A stretch of DNA of 39,199 nucleotides from Gammaproteobacteria bacterium (GTDB taxonomy: Bacteria; Pseudomonadota; Gammaproteobacteria; SZUA-229), in contig JAJDNP010000095.1 in NCBI GenBank assembly GCA_022340645.1, forward strand, positions 1-39,199, given 5' to 3'. A model generated the notes under the pieces. The model made no database searches, was not told where the DNA came from, and worked only from the letters and a program-made list of their open reading frames with translations. Position numbers and translations under genes: made by a program. Each line of letters starts with the position of its first letter. Position 1 is the first letter of the stretch. Positions 1 to 7,031 of the stretch are shown in pieces.

Positions 1-514
1 CATGAAGGGGCCGGAAAACCAGCACAGGGGTTGGCTTGTAACCACCAGACTTGATTGGCCCGGCCTTTTCATCCTTGAACCGGATTGCTATACCGTGCCC
101 ATGCGTTGAACCACAACGGGTTGGTCCGAAGAGGCCCAAGATCTGTCATTCCATTGGACAACGTATGGTACCGATTTTTTTCTGGGGCAATAGCCAGGGC
201 TGTCAATGACAGCTTGATCCTGATGGGTGACTGGTGCACGTTTTGTGTAACCGACCGAATGAGAACACGGGTGCACGATGATTATATATCCGGCCACGAC
301 GATGGCCCGCTAAAAACATGACACCCATAAATTAATTTGCCATGAATTAAATCCCAAAATCCAATAATTGATTGTGAAATCAATATGATGCAAGTAGTCC
401 AATTAATGGGTGTCTTGTTTTCACCTGACAGCTTCTTTAATTCTCATACTTTGCATTTTACCAACCTATCAGTAAGAGGTGATGGAAGTATTATTTCTTG
501 ACCATGAATATTGG
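1..514. other. 514-base stretch without a supported gene
   Basis: Short open frames exist on both strands between about 85 and 321, but neither resembles a family I know and neither has a ribosome binding site. Two dyads are visible: an imperfect one pairing bases 2-14 with 60-73 (CCGG cores), which could fold into a 70-nt hairpin cut close to the window edge, and the nested inverted repeat at 320-414 listed separately. Confidence 0.4.
320..414. repeat. 95-bp nested inverted repeat (GACACCCAT ends)
   Basis: GACACCCAT at 320-328 is exactly mirrored by ATGGGTGTC at 406-414, and partial pairing continues inward through AT-rich sequence. In the middle a second hairpin pairs ATTGAT (367-372) with ATCAAT (379-384). 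GGACACCCATT recurs at 10399-10409, and CCATAAATTAATTT recurs near 4161, so the arm words are dispersed in this genome. This is probably a MITE-like or REP-like element; no transposase is nearby. Confidence 0.5.
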
Positions 515-1450
515 TCAAAATTTAATTCCTCCGTCCCCTTTTATTTTCTGAAACCACTCTAAGAGCTCATCCACCAGGAAATCAAACACGACTCTGACTC
601 GTCGACTGGTCCTGAGTTCTTTATGCACTACCAGCCAGAGTGGCCCTTTAAACGGTTGTAAATCTGGTAGCACCTTGTGAAATCGTGGTTCTGTTGCTGC
701 CAACTGATCAGGCAATAGCGCGATACCAAGCCCACGTTTTACCAGCTCCCATTGTGTAATGACACTCTCTGACGTTACCGGAAAGTTTTGTTGCGTCAGC
801 TTAATACCGCATCCTGCCAGGATGTTCATGACTATCTCGGGTTTGTCGCAGATAAAATCGGCATCGATAAGATCTTCCGGTGACTGAGGAATACCTATCT
901 GTTCAAGATAGTGTTCTGATGCGTACAGGTGTGCGGTGATGTCTCCAATTTTTCGTGCAATCAAATCCGGCTCTGCAGGTTGCGCAGCGCGTATGGCAAT
1001 ATCGGCCTCTCGACGCTTTAGGTCACTCAGGGTATTTGACGCAATCAGCTCAACCGTAATGCCTGGGTACAGGCGTCTCAGCTTTTGAACCAGGATGGGC
1101 ATGGCGAGTATGGTTACCAGGTCTGTGGCACTAATACAGATATTTCCTTCGATGGTGTTTGATTGGCCAGCTGCTGTCAGTTTGAGATTTCCCGCAGCAT
1201 CCCCCATGGCGCGTACCTGTTCGAGAAGCTCAGCACCACCTGGGGTGAGTTCGAGTCCTTTACCGACCCTTTCGAACAAGGTAACACCCAGTTCTTCTTC
1301 CAGGCCAGCAACCTGACGGCTTAACGTCGGTTGCGTCAGTCCCAATGCCCTTGCTGCCGCAGACAGGGACCCCTCTTCAGCAGTCACCAGGAATGCCCGG
1401 GCCAGATTCCAGTCAAATTGCACTGATCGCCAATCCATACATAAATGCAT
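515..1450 (-). CDS. LysR-family transcriptional regulator
   Basis: A 311-residue protein of usual LysR length. Residues about 15-75 form the winged helix-turn-helix, with the typical SLSAAARALGLTQPTLSRQV segment at 28-47 and a LFERVGKGLELT wing. The rest is a periplasmic-binding-like effector domain with GLGIALLPD near the C-terminus. The ATG at 1450 is used here; the ATG four codons in (1438, MDWRSV) is equally plausible because neither has a clear ribosome binding site. It diverges from a membrane protein across a short AT-rich gap that holds a perfect palindrome, so it may regulate that gene and itself. The effector is unknown. Confidence 0.9.
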   Translation of the reverse strand: MHLCMDWRSVQFDWNLARAFLVTAEEGSLSAAARALGLTQPTLSRQVAGLEEELGVTLFERVGKGLELTPGGAELLEQVRAMGDAAGNLKLTAAGQSNTIEGNICISATDLVTILAMPILVQKLRRLYPGITVELIASNTLSDLKRREADIAIRAAQPAEPDLIARKIGDITAHLYASEHYLEQIGIPQSPEDLIDADFICDKPEIVMNILAGCGIKLTQQNFPVTSESVITQWELVKRGLGIALLPDQLAATEPRFHKVLPDLQPFKGPLWLVVHKELRTSRRVRVVFDFLVDELLEWFQKIKGDGGIKF

Positions 1451-1480
1451 ATGATAAATACATATTTCCGCAATTCATTA

Positions 1481-1492
1481 AATACATGTATT
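1481..1492. promoter_or_regulatory. 12-bp palindrome, candidate LysR operator
   Basis: AATACATGTATT is a perfect palindrome in the gap between the divergent LysR gene and the membrane-protein gene. LysR proteins usually bind T-N11-A dyads in such gaps. The assignment is by position and symmetry only. Confidence 0.35.
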
Positions 1493-1538
1493 GGTTACTA
1501 TAGCGCTATCAGGAATACAAATACAGGGCGGAATCATT

Positions 1539-2228
1539 GTGAAAGAACTCGTCGTCTGGTTAATCCATTTTCCAACGGGAACAGTGGCTATATTGGCTGC
1601 GATTGCCGCTTTATATTACCCAAAGGGCTCGTCAAAACACAAAAAGGCCGGCCAGGTATTCACCATCGCCATGCTCATTATGTTAATCAGTGGAGGAATT
1701 GCCGGCGCTTTAAAGGGATCATCCGATGATGTGTTTCTCGCTGCGCTTGTGTTCTATACCGTGTTTACAGCCTGGTTGACGGTCCGTCACCGTCAACCCG
1801 TCATTGGCATTCTGGAATATCTTGCCCTGGCCTATATCGTCATTTTCGGGCTGGCAGCCCTGTCTATCGATCCGGAGTGGGATAAGGTGAGAGAACCTGG
1901 TGTTTACACATTTGACGCGATTATGGCCCTCATTTTTGCCGTCGGCGACATTCGAAATATTCTGTTGAAAGGCATGAACCAGGCTCATCGACTGGCTCGT
2001 CATATCTGGCGAATATCCTTTTCTCTTGTTTGGGCAGCTTTGTCATTTGTTGACAAAATTATCAAGATGCTTGACTCAACGATCGATCAAATGCCTTATG
2101 TGATTGTCATACCTGTCATTCTTGTTTTGTGCATTATGTTTTACTGGCTGTTCAGGGTTTACAAAGGGAGAGCGATTCTGCTGTCTTTGCAACCACTTAT
2201 AGGACACAGTAAAAAGGCGAAACAATAG
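1539..2228 (+). CDS. small multi-pass membrane protein, DUF2306-like
   Basis: About 229 residues if translation starts at GTG 1539, which has the purine-rich AGGGCGGA 6 bases upstream; an upstream ATG at 1491 lies inside the palindrome and is less likely. The N-terminus has a membrane helix with a histidine (WLIHFPTGTVAILAAI), then the pattern PKGSSKHKKAGQVF and another helix. This recalls DUF2306-type proteins (H-x-x-tG near a helix, K-G-S-x-x-H-x-x-x-G). About six membrane segments follow, ending in a basic cytoplasmic tail. Function unknown. It is read away from the LysR gene and may be its target. Confidence 0.65.
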   Translation: MKELVVWLIHFPTGTVAILAAIAALYYPKGSSKHKKAGQVFTIAMLIMLISGGIAGALKGSSDDVFLAALVFYTVFTAWLTVRHRQPVIGILEYLALAYIVIFGLAALSIDPEWDKVREPGVYTFDAIMALIFAVGDIRNILLKGMNQAHRLARHIWRISFSLVWAALSFVDKIIKMLDSTIDQMPYVIVIPVILVLCIMFYWLFRVYKGRAILLSLQPLIGHSKKAKQ

Positions 2229-2282
2229 GACCCCCACAAATTAAATTGTTATTTGCCTGTAAGGTCAATAATCGGGACAGAT

Positions 2283-2582
2283 TTATTTTCTATAAGCCAC
2301 CTTAACCGACAAATGCAGCCCCAGAACTTTCATTATGGACATCAATGTAGAAATCTTCGGGTTGCCGTTTTTAGATAATGTTCGATAGAGACTTTCCCTG
2401 CTTAACCCCGAGTTTTCAGCCATCATCGCCATACCACCCTGTGATTCGGCAACATTTCGCAAGACCACCAGCAGCAAGGCTGGATCATCTTCTTCGAGTA
2501 CGGCCTCAAGATATACCGCAACTTCTTCCGGTGAATTGAGGTAATCACCTGTTTTGTATTGAACTGTTTTGTTAACGGTAAT
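2283..2582 (-). pseudogene. HI1420-type (HigA-like) antitoxin lacking an ordinary start codon
   Basis: The frame 2477-2283 gives an HTH with GLSRESLYRTLSKNGNPKIS followed by IMKVLGLHLSVKV, the hallmark of the 'addiction module antidote' family (about 95-100 residues). The only start in that stretch is TTG 2477, giving 64 residues and losing the N-terminal third. The family-like sequence continues upstream without a stop (DYLNSPEEVAVYLEAVLEED) to a TAG just above 2600. That extension contains no ATG, GTG or TTG; where the start is expected there is ATT (2582-2580), directly after GGAGAA. Either the start codon has mutated, or a non-standard ATT start or the shortened TTG form is used. It overlaps the end of the toxin frame, as is normal for the family. 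Confidence 0.65.
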
Positions 2583-2751
2583 TTCTCCAGTATTTTTTAG
2601 CTAGCTTGATGTCACTTTACTGAGTCGTTTTATTCCCGCCGCATAACAAGATGACTATCTCGTTTCCTTCACGTCCATAATAAAAGCAGCTCCACGCTGA
2701 TTCGCGTATCTGCCGTCGAACGCCCGACACGCAACATGGCCGGCCGCTGTT
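2572..2751 (-). pseudogene. HI1419-type (HigB/RelE-like) toxin remnant with an in-frame stop
   Basis: Immediately upstream of the antitoxin frame the minus strand reads YYGREGNEIVILLCGGNKTT-Q, then TAA (2619-2617), then in the same frame SDIKLAKKYWRNYR and the natural stop at 2574-2572. This matches the C-terminal half of the 'addiction module killer' family (YRVYFG..G..vvlLLcGGdK.tQ..DI..Ak.YW..yr), with a nonsense codon in place of the residue between Q and S. The frame is open back to about 2751, but the N-terminal half of a normal ~100-residue toxin cannot be recognised. A functional toxin is therefore unlikely. Confidence 0.65.
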
Positions 2752-3041
2752 TTATCGAATTCGCCGGCTACAGGCGCACATTACCCGTGAACCGGGCGCA
2801 CATACATCGCTTCAAGGTGTACTCACGAGAGATTTGTGCTGATGAATTAAACAAATGGGACAGACTGATCTTGTTGATCGCCTCCGGCGAAAGGGTGCAA
2901 GAAAATAAGTACGAAAATAAATCTGTCCCGTTTATTCGTTTTTGTGATTCAGATTGAGAAAACCCACGTATAGCCTATATATAACGTGTTCCTTTTTTCT
3001 ATTTTTCCTAAACCTGCTGAACTCATACCGATATATATGCC
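2752..3041. other. short intergenic stretch without a supported gene
   Basis: The plus-strand frame at 2736-2957 runs over the terminal repeat of the 658-bp element and into AT-rich sequence, has no family resemblance and is not supported. The stretch otherwise holds the right-hand repeat (2913-2930). Confidence 0.4.
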
Positions 3042-3356
3042 ATGAACGTACGCCTCCATTCATTCAGGCTGAGTTGGTACGACCATGTGTGCCTGGGTCT
3101 GCTGTCGCTGATCGGTGTGGGTTGTCTTGCGATTGCCCTGCTGGCCCGCATGGCCGGTATCGACCTGTTCGGCATTGCCAGTGAGGATTACAACGCCCTG
3201 TATTCCAGCATCTTTCTGGTAGGCCTGCTCAGTACGGGCATCGTCAGCATCATCCTTCTCCTGCTACAGGACAGGCGCCGCCCTGGCGGCGACCGCCGGC
3301 AGTCCATGCAGGCTATCGACTTTCCTGACCGCCGCAGCGGCATTCCACGGCGTTAG
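3042..3356 (+). CDS. hypothetical two-helix membrane protein
   Basis: 104 residues with two hydrophobic helices (about 17-35 and 56-75), the pair separated by a short acidic loop (ASEDYNALYSS), and a strongly basic tail rich in RR and DRR pairs (LQDRRRPGGDRRQ). GC content is higher than in the surrounding AT-rich spacer, which supports real coding. No clear ribosome binding site precedes the ATG. I do not recognise a family. It lies alone between the two toxin-antitoxin remnants. Confidence 0.5.
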   Translation: MNVRLHSFRLSWYDHVCLGLLSLIGVGCLAIALLARMAGIDLFGIASEDYNALYSSIFLVGLLSTGIVSIILLLLQDRRRPGGDRRQSMQAIDFPDRRSGIPRR

Positions 3357-3414
3357 CTGCGCCCCAAACCAGTTACGCGCCGGCATCACAAACAATTGTG
3401 ACTGATAAATAATT

Positions 3415-3432
3415 GGGACAGATTTATTTTTC
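3415..3432 (+). repeat. solitary copy of the GGGACAGATTTATTT repeat word
   Basis: GGGACAGATTTATTTTTC lies 30 bases beyond the 3' end of the second antitoxin, in the same relation as the copy after the first antitoxin (2273-2290). A close variant is at 6974-6990. No matching inverted partner is seen beyond the second toxin. Confidence 0.5.
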
Positions 3433-3461
3433 AGACAAAGACCCTTTCCTCGCCTTTGATT

Positions 3462-3743
3462 TCATGCAGCCCTGGAAACGTTCAGATCAACATCGAACCC
3501 GGCTGATGACAACATGTTCACCAGACGGTCTACTGTGCACTTGTCGATCTTGCCTTTCAGCACATCATTGAGGCGTGGTTGCGTCGTTCCTAACTGACTG
3601 GCGGCTTCCTTCTGTGTCAGTCCGGATTGTTTGACGTATTGAGAGATTTCGATCATCAGGCGCGATCGCAATTTCATATTGGCCGCGATAACCGGATCAT
3701 CTTCCAGCGCATCCCAGACACTTTCATGCTCCTTTGCCTTCAT
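3462..3743 (-). CDS. XRE-family antitoxin of a HigBA-type module
   Basis: 93 residues, the normal length for the HTH antitoxins that partner Gp49/HigB-like toxins. The helix-turn-helix is at about 41-65 (GLTQKEAASQLGTTQPRLND), followed by the family pattern LKGKIDKCTVDRLVNMLSSA. Its ATG overlaps the stop of the upstream toxin frame (ATGA overlap at 3740-3743), the usual toxin-first order of these modules. The frame is intact and should give a DNA-binding repressor. The partner toxin is frameshifted, so this may be an orphan antitoxin, possibly kept for immunity or regulation. Confidence 0.85.
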   Translation of the reverse strand: MKAKEHESVWDALEDDPVIAANMKLRSRLMIEISQYVKQSGLTQKEAASQLGTTQPRLNDVLKGKIDKCTVDRLVNMLSSAGFDVDLNVSRAA

Positions 3744-4065
3744 GTTGAATACCTCTTGCTAACAGTCCGATACCGGCGCTTTGCCAGTTCGAGATCGGCG
3801 GTGCGAGTCTTTTGCGTCTTCTTGTGAAACGCGTGCAACACATGCACCCTGTCCCCGAATCTGGCAACGTAAACTACCCGAAATTGCTCACCAATCTGTA
3901 TCCGGATTTCACGAACGCCCTGGCCTACTGATGTAAGCGGCTTCCAGTTGATGGGCTCCAGGCCGCGCGGTACCCGGTCGAACTCAAAGCCATCCCGGTT
4001 ACGCGCCTGTCCGGAAACGTCCGGATGATTTCGAGTGTATCACCTTCAAAACAGATCGTTTTCAT
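3740..4065 (-). pseudogene. HigB/Gp49-like toxin with a single-base frameshift
   Basis: From ATG 4065 the frame reads MKTICFEGDTLEIIRTFPD and then leaves the family. One base away the sequence continues as QARNRDGFEFDRVPRGLEP, WKPLTSVGQGVREIRIQIGE, FRVVYVARFGDRVHVLH, FHKKTQKTRTADLELAKRRY, a textbook Gp49-like (DUF891) RelE-fold toxin, up to TGA at 3740-3742. A one-base deletion near 4010-4011 explains both halves; 326 bases is one short of 109 codons. The toxin would be inactive unless the frameshift is a sequencing error or is recoded. The catalytic-region K-K-T-Q-K motif is intact. Confidence 0.8.
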
Positions 4066-4177
4066 GCATGATAGTCCCTTATCAGATTTATATCATGTTT
4101 GATATATTATTTAGGGTCAGAGTAAAAACTCTAATACTTCAATAAAATAAAACCAAACATCCATAAATTAATTTTCT

Positions 4178-4407
4178 TTACACACATGAACGATGGCTTA
4201 CTTTAATAACAATGACAATTAATTCATTATCCCTTATTTCATAGATGATTCGATAAAGTTCCTGCCCCGATAACTTAATACGCCTTCTGCCCGTGGGTTT
4301 TCTGACAGCTTATCAATTCTTTTTAGTATTCTCTTTACATCTGCCCCGGGGATATTTCGCAAATCTTTCGCAACTGATTTTTTGAAACTGATTTTATATT
4401 TTGCCAT
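4178..4407 (-). pseudogene. RelE/ParE-superfamily toxin with frameshift and internal deletion
   Basis: ATG 4407 begins MAKYKISFKKSVAKDLRNIP and runs through LKRIDKLSENPRAEGV. The family then continues in another frame as KLSGQELYRIIYEIRDNEL and VIVIKVSHRSCV to TAA at 4178-4180. The frame change lies near 4277-4280. In addition, family members normally have about seven more residues between the LYR and IIYEI blocks; here the two are fused, as a deletion between short repeats around 4247-4256 would leave. The C-terminal VYK block is also lost at the stop. The start overlaps the end of the upstream antitoxin by 14 bases, as in relBE modules. Confidence 0.7.
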
Positions 4408-4627
4408 GCTTTTTCAAGTCATTTAACAGGGCTTCATAACTCATTTCTTTTTCTTCCTTACGCTCCGCATAAGCAGCCAGGTCTTCCTGGTCCTCACTCA
4501 TCATGAGCCGGGCAGCCTCGTCAATCAGTACGGAAATAGAGACCTGGGCCGATGCAGCGCGCAGCTTTAAAGCCTGGTGAATTTCAGGTTCAAAATAAAC
4601 TGTGGAACGTTTTTTTAATTCACTCAT
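4394..4627 (-). CDS. RelB/CopG-type ribbon-helix-helix antitoxin
   Basis: 77 residues from ATG 4627, chosen over ATG 4645 because a strong GGAGGTG lies 5-7 bases before it. The N-terminus has the ribbon-helix-helix pattern (KKRSTVYFEPEIHQALKLRA, then VSISVLIDEAARL) and the C-terminus is charged (AERKEEKEMSYEALLNDLKK), as expected for the toxin-binding tail. It overlaps the start of the broken RelE-like toxin, so it is the upstream antitoxin of a third module. The frame is intact. Confidence 0.8.
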   Translation of the reverse strand: MSELKKRSTVYFEPEIHQALKLRAASAQVSISVLIDEAARLMMSEDQEDLAAYAERKEEKEMSYEALLNDLKKHGKI

Positions 4628-4793
4628 AGTGCACCTCCGGGACATTATGACATTGTGATGTTATAGCGTTATAGTGTCATGCAGCAGATAAAAAATTGAC
4701 AGAAGAAATCTTTCTATTTCAGTTTCCTGAATGCCGGGCAGAACACATAGTGTGGATTAAGTGAAGTGCAAGCCACCATTTTGCATGCACATT

Positions 4794-4820
4794 GGTGCAA
4801 TGCGCTTCGCTTATTGCACC
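4794..4820. repeat. GGTGCAAT/ATTGCACC hairpin element
   Basis: GGTGCAAT (4794-4801) pairs with ATTGCACC (4813-4820) around a GCGCTTCGC loop. Hairpins of this GTGCAATgcgcttcgcTTATTGCACC type recur in proteobacterial intergenic regions as REP-like sequences. No protein gene surrounds it here. Confidence 0.5.
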
Positions 4821-4929
4821 CTACGAAAAAAAGAGAAACAAACTGTATTAATTCATTAAATCATGTCTAGTGAATAGCTTGTACTGCGACCGCCGCTTTC
4901 GTCTTTCCTGAGTGCGCCCCGTTCAATGA

Positions 4930-5112
4930 GATCAACAAGAAAAAACCGGGTCCGAGTTCGACCGTCTCGCTATCGACCTGATCATCGGCAGTGAACTACT
5001 CCGTCAGTGGGTGGATGACCCCGAAGCCACGCCCGGCGACCTGGACGCACTGGCCGCGCCGGACGAGGCGGCCTGGCTGGAGGAAGTGGAGGCGGTGCGA
5101 CTGTACGCCTGA
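4930..5112 (+). pseudogene. C-terminal fragment of an unidentified GC-rich gene
   Basis: A 60-codon frame without an ATG, opened only by an upstream TGA (4927-4929), ends at TGA 5110-5112. It reads like a real acidic C-terminus (EFDRLAIDLIIGSELLRQWV, then DALAAPDEAAWLEEVEAVRL) and is much richer in GC than the flanking spacer. The frame upstream is lost. I do not recognise the family; an unrecognised antitoxin-like or regulatory tail is possible. It borders the toxin-antitoxin patch. Confidence 0.35.
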
Positions 5113-5187
5113 ACACGGACCCGTGTTTATTGCGGTATCCCAGTGCAACGGCTCTCCCGGGATAAAAGGGCACATCGTTGTGCCGCT

Positions 5188-5799
5188 TCACATGATCTTG
5201 ATAGCCATGTCCTCCAGGGTGTTGGCGGTAACATGCATGCGCTTGGCGATCTCCTTCAACTGCGCCAGGATCGCCGTATGGATGATGATGTACTTACAGT
5301 CTTCCTGTTGCAACAGCTGCGCAATGTGCCGAGCGCGGTATTCCACAACCAGATCATATTTGTCATGGATCAGAGCGATGCTGGGCAGTTCCTTGCTGGA
5401 TAGTTGCTTGAATCCGTCTTCCAGCAGGCTCGCCATCTCTTTGAGCAGCTCGAAGATATCGCGATAAACATCCAGGGCGTGTATATTATTATACGCATCC
5501 ACCTCAATGACGAAGTGTTTAACGCTTAACGCAATCCAGTCGAGCTGGGTGATGATACGGAAAATGGATTCCTTGTCGTAAGGGGCGATGAAAACATCCA
5601 GCAGTTCCTTCATGTTTTTGTCCTTTATGGTCCTGGTTTCGTTGGCATCGTTCTTGATGGCGCTGAAGGCCTCGCCCTCATGAAGGATGTAGGCGGCATA
5701 GAGGTTATACACGATGTTCCTGGTTGCCAAAGTCTGCGCCTGCAGTGCCGCCGTCAGATCCACCTCTTTTGGCAGAACGAATTTTTGGATAAAACCCAT
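5188..5799 (-). CDS. PhoU-like (DUF47) accessory protein of Pit transporter
   Basis: 203 residues from ATG 5799, which follows GGGGGTG and lies two bases after the pit stop codon (5802-5804), so the two genes are translationally linked. The upstream extension of the frame runs inside pit and is not used. The sequence is helical throughout with the usual N-terminus (MGFIQKFVLPKEVDLTAALQ) and heptad-like segments (DVYRDIFELLKEMASLLEDG), as in DUF47/PhoU-domain proteins that pair with Pit permeases and are thought to modulate phosphate uptake. Cytoplasmic. Confidence 0.85.
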   Translation of the reverse strand: MGFIQKFVLPKEVDLTAALQAQTLATRNIVYNLYAAYILHEGEAFSAIKNDANETRTIKDKNMKELLDVFIAPYDKESIFRIITQLDWIALSVKHFVIEVDAYNNIHALDVYRDIFELLKEMASLLEDGFKQLSSKELPSIALIHDKYDLVVEYRARHIAQLLQQEDCKYIIIHTAILAQLKEIAKRMHVTANTLEDMAIKIM

Positions 5800-5801
5800 G
5801 A

Positions 5802-6836
5802 TCACCCCCATAGCTTGAGAAAAAGAAAACAGTACAGCCAACCCAGTAATATGGACGCGGGCACGTTCATGAACCAGCCCGCCACGATGCCCCGCGCCGT
5901 TTGCCACTTCACATGCTGCGGCTTTTCCGCTGCGCCATTACCCAACAGCGTCGCCGTCACTACCTGGGTGGTGGAGGTGGGGGCGCCGCTCAGGGTGGCA
6001 ATGCTATTCACCAGTGCAGAACCCAGCTGGTTGGCCACGGAATGAATAATCTTCACGCGGAACAGGCCGAAGCCCAGGGTCTTGATGATTCGCCAACCAC
6101 CAAACAGGGTACCCACGGTGATGGCCGAGGCGCAAAGGAAGATAGCCCACACAGGAATGGCAAACTCAGCGGTGACGCCGCTGGCCAGCAACATCATGCC
6201 GATGACGGCCATGCCCTTCTGTGCATCATTGGCACCATGGGAAAAACCCAGCCAGGCCACACTAAAATATTGGGAGGCGATGAACATATTGGCGACCTTC
6301 TCCGTGGCCCGGGGCAGGAGGAGAATAAACAGCTTCATCACCAGAAAACCGATGACAAAACCAAAGAAGGGCGAGACAAACAGTCCCACCACGACCTTGG
6401 TCATCCCCTGGAGCTGACCGTTCTGCAATGCCGTGATACCCCAATCGATATGCGCACTGCCCACGCTGTACAGCCCTGCCCCCACCAGGCCACCGGCGAG
6501 AGAATTGGAGGAGGAGGATGGAAAGCCCAGCCACCAGGTGGCCAGATTGTAGCTCACCGCAGCCAGCAGGGCGGCGATGACCAGGCTTTCTCCCTCGATG
6601 GCTGATACTGCACCCACATCCACAAAGGTGCCCACCGTATCCGCCACCGCCAGCCCCACGGTAAAGGGGGCGATGAAGGTAAAAAAGGTGACAATGCCGA
6701 TGGCCATGCCCGGCTTCATGGCGCGCGAGGCGATGGCCGTAGCCACCATGTCGGCGGCGTCGTGGAAGCCGTTGGTAAAATCGAATACGGCCACCAGGAC
6801 CACCACCAGGACCAGTAAGGCAGTTACCAGATCCAT
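5802..6836 (-). CDS. pit: inorganic phosphate transporter, PiT family
   Basis: 344 residues with about ten membrane helices. Both PiT signature repeats are present: the N-terminal DFTNGFHDAADMVATAIASR at 19-38 and the later FSHGANDAQKGM, together with GFPSSSSNSLAGGLVGAG in the middle. These mark the two inverted halves that form the cation-coupled phosphate pathway. The length is at the short end of the family. It is the first gene of a two-gene operon with the PhoU-like protein. No Pho-box-like direct repeat was seen upstream. Confidence 0.92.
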   Translation of the reverse strand: MDLVTALLVLVVVLVAVFDFTNGFHDAADMVATAIASRAMKPGMAIGIVTFFTFIAPFTVGLAVADTVGTFVDVGAVSAIEGESLVIAALLAAVSYNLATWWLGFPSSSSNSLAGGLVGAGLYSVGSAHIDWGITALQNGQLQGMTKVVVGLFVSPFFGFVIGFLVMKLFILLLPRATEKVANMFIASQYFSVAWLGFSHGANDAQKGMAVIGMMLLASGVTAEFAIPVWAIFLCASAITVGTLFGGWRIIKTLGFGLFRVKIIHSVANQLGSALVNSIATLSGAPTSTTQVVTATLLGNGAAEKPQHVKWQTARGIVAGWFMNVPASILLGWLYCFLFLKLWG

Positions 6837-7031
6837 TTCATATTCTCACAGGGTTTCTATATTCATTTATAACGCATCCGGTCCAACATCCCCAAACCAT
6901 TCTATTTGAGGTCAGAATAAAAACACACAGAAACAATAACGCAGGAGAATTCCTACAAAGATATTGAAATCATTGGGACAGATTTGTTTTTCATTATTAC
7001 GTCCCCATCCAGTATTCGTCGCTCATAAATA
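6837..7031. other. spacer with repeat words
   Basis: This spacer between pit and the guaA 3' end contains GAGGTCAGAATAAAAACAC near 6910 (similar to GGGTCAGAGTAAAAAC near 4113) and TGGGACAGATTTGTTTTTCA near 6973, both variants of dispersed words seen elsewhere in the window. No gene is visible. Confidence 0.4.

Larger units (their letters stand above)
2273..2930. mobile_element. 658-bp element with 18-bp perfect terminal inverted repeats carrying a decayed toxin-antitoxin module
   Basis: CGGGACAGATTTATTTTC at 2273-2290 and its exact reverse complement at 2913-2930 bracket the first toxin-antitoxin remnant. The left repeat supplies the last codons and stop of the antitoxin frame. A partial copy of the word (GGGACAGA) is also inside, near 2857. 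No target-site duplication is evident outside the repeats and there is no transposase. The same word occurs singly at 3415-3432 and, with one change, near 6974, so it is a dispersed repeat here. A non-autonomous cassette is the simplest reading, but two independent copies of a dispersed word flanking the module by chance is possible. Confidence 0.5.

Noticed and set aside
85-321. Open frames on both strands near the window start
   Set aside because: No ribosome binding site, no family resemblance, and equally good frames on opposite strands, as expected by chance.
2736-2957. 73-codon plus-strand frame
   Set aside because: It reads through the right terminal repeat of the 658-bp element and lies antisense to the toxin remnant.
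3740-4407. Toxin frameshifts as mere sequencing errors
   Set aside because: Not excluded for the single-base shift at 4010, but the nearby nonsense codon (2617) and the internal deletion in the RelE-like toxin (near 4250) are not typical indel errors, and large flanking genes are all intact.
5901-6605. 234-codon plus-strand frame opposite pit
   Set aside because: Shadow of the intact pit gene; Gly/His/Gln-rich composition typical of antisense translation of a membrane protein.
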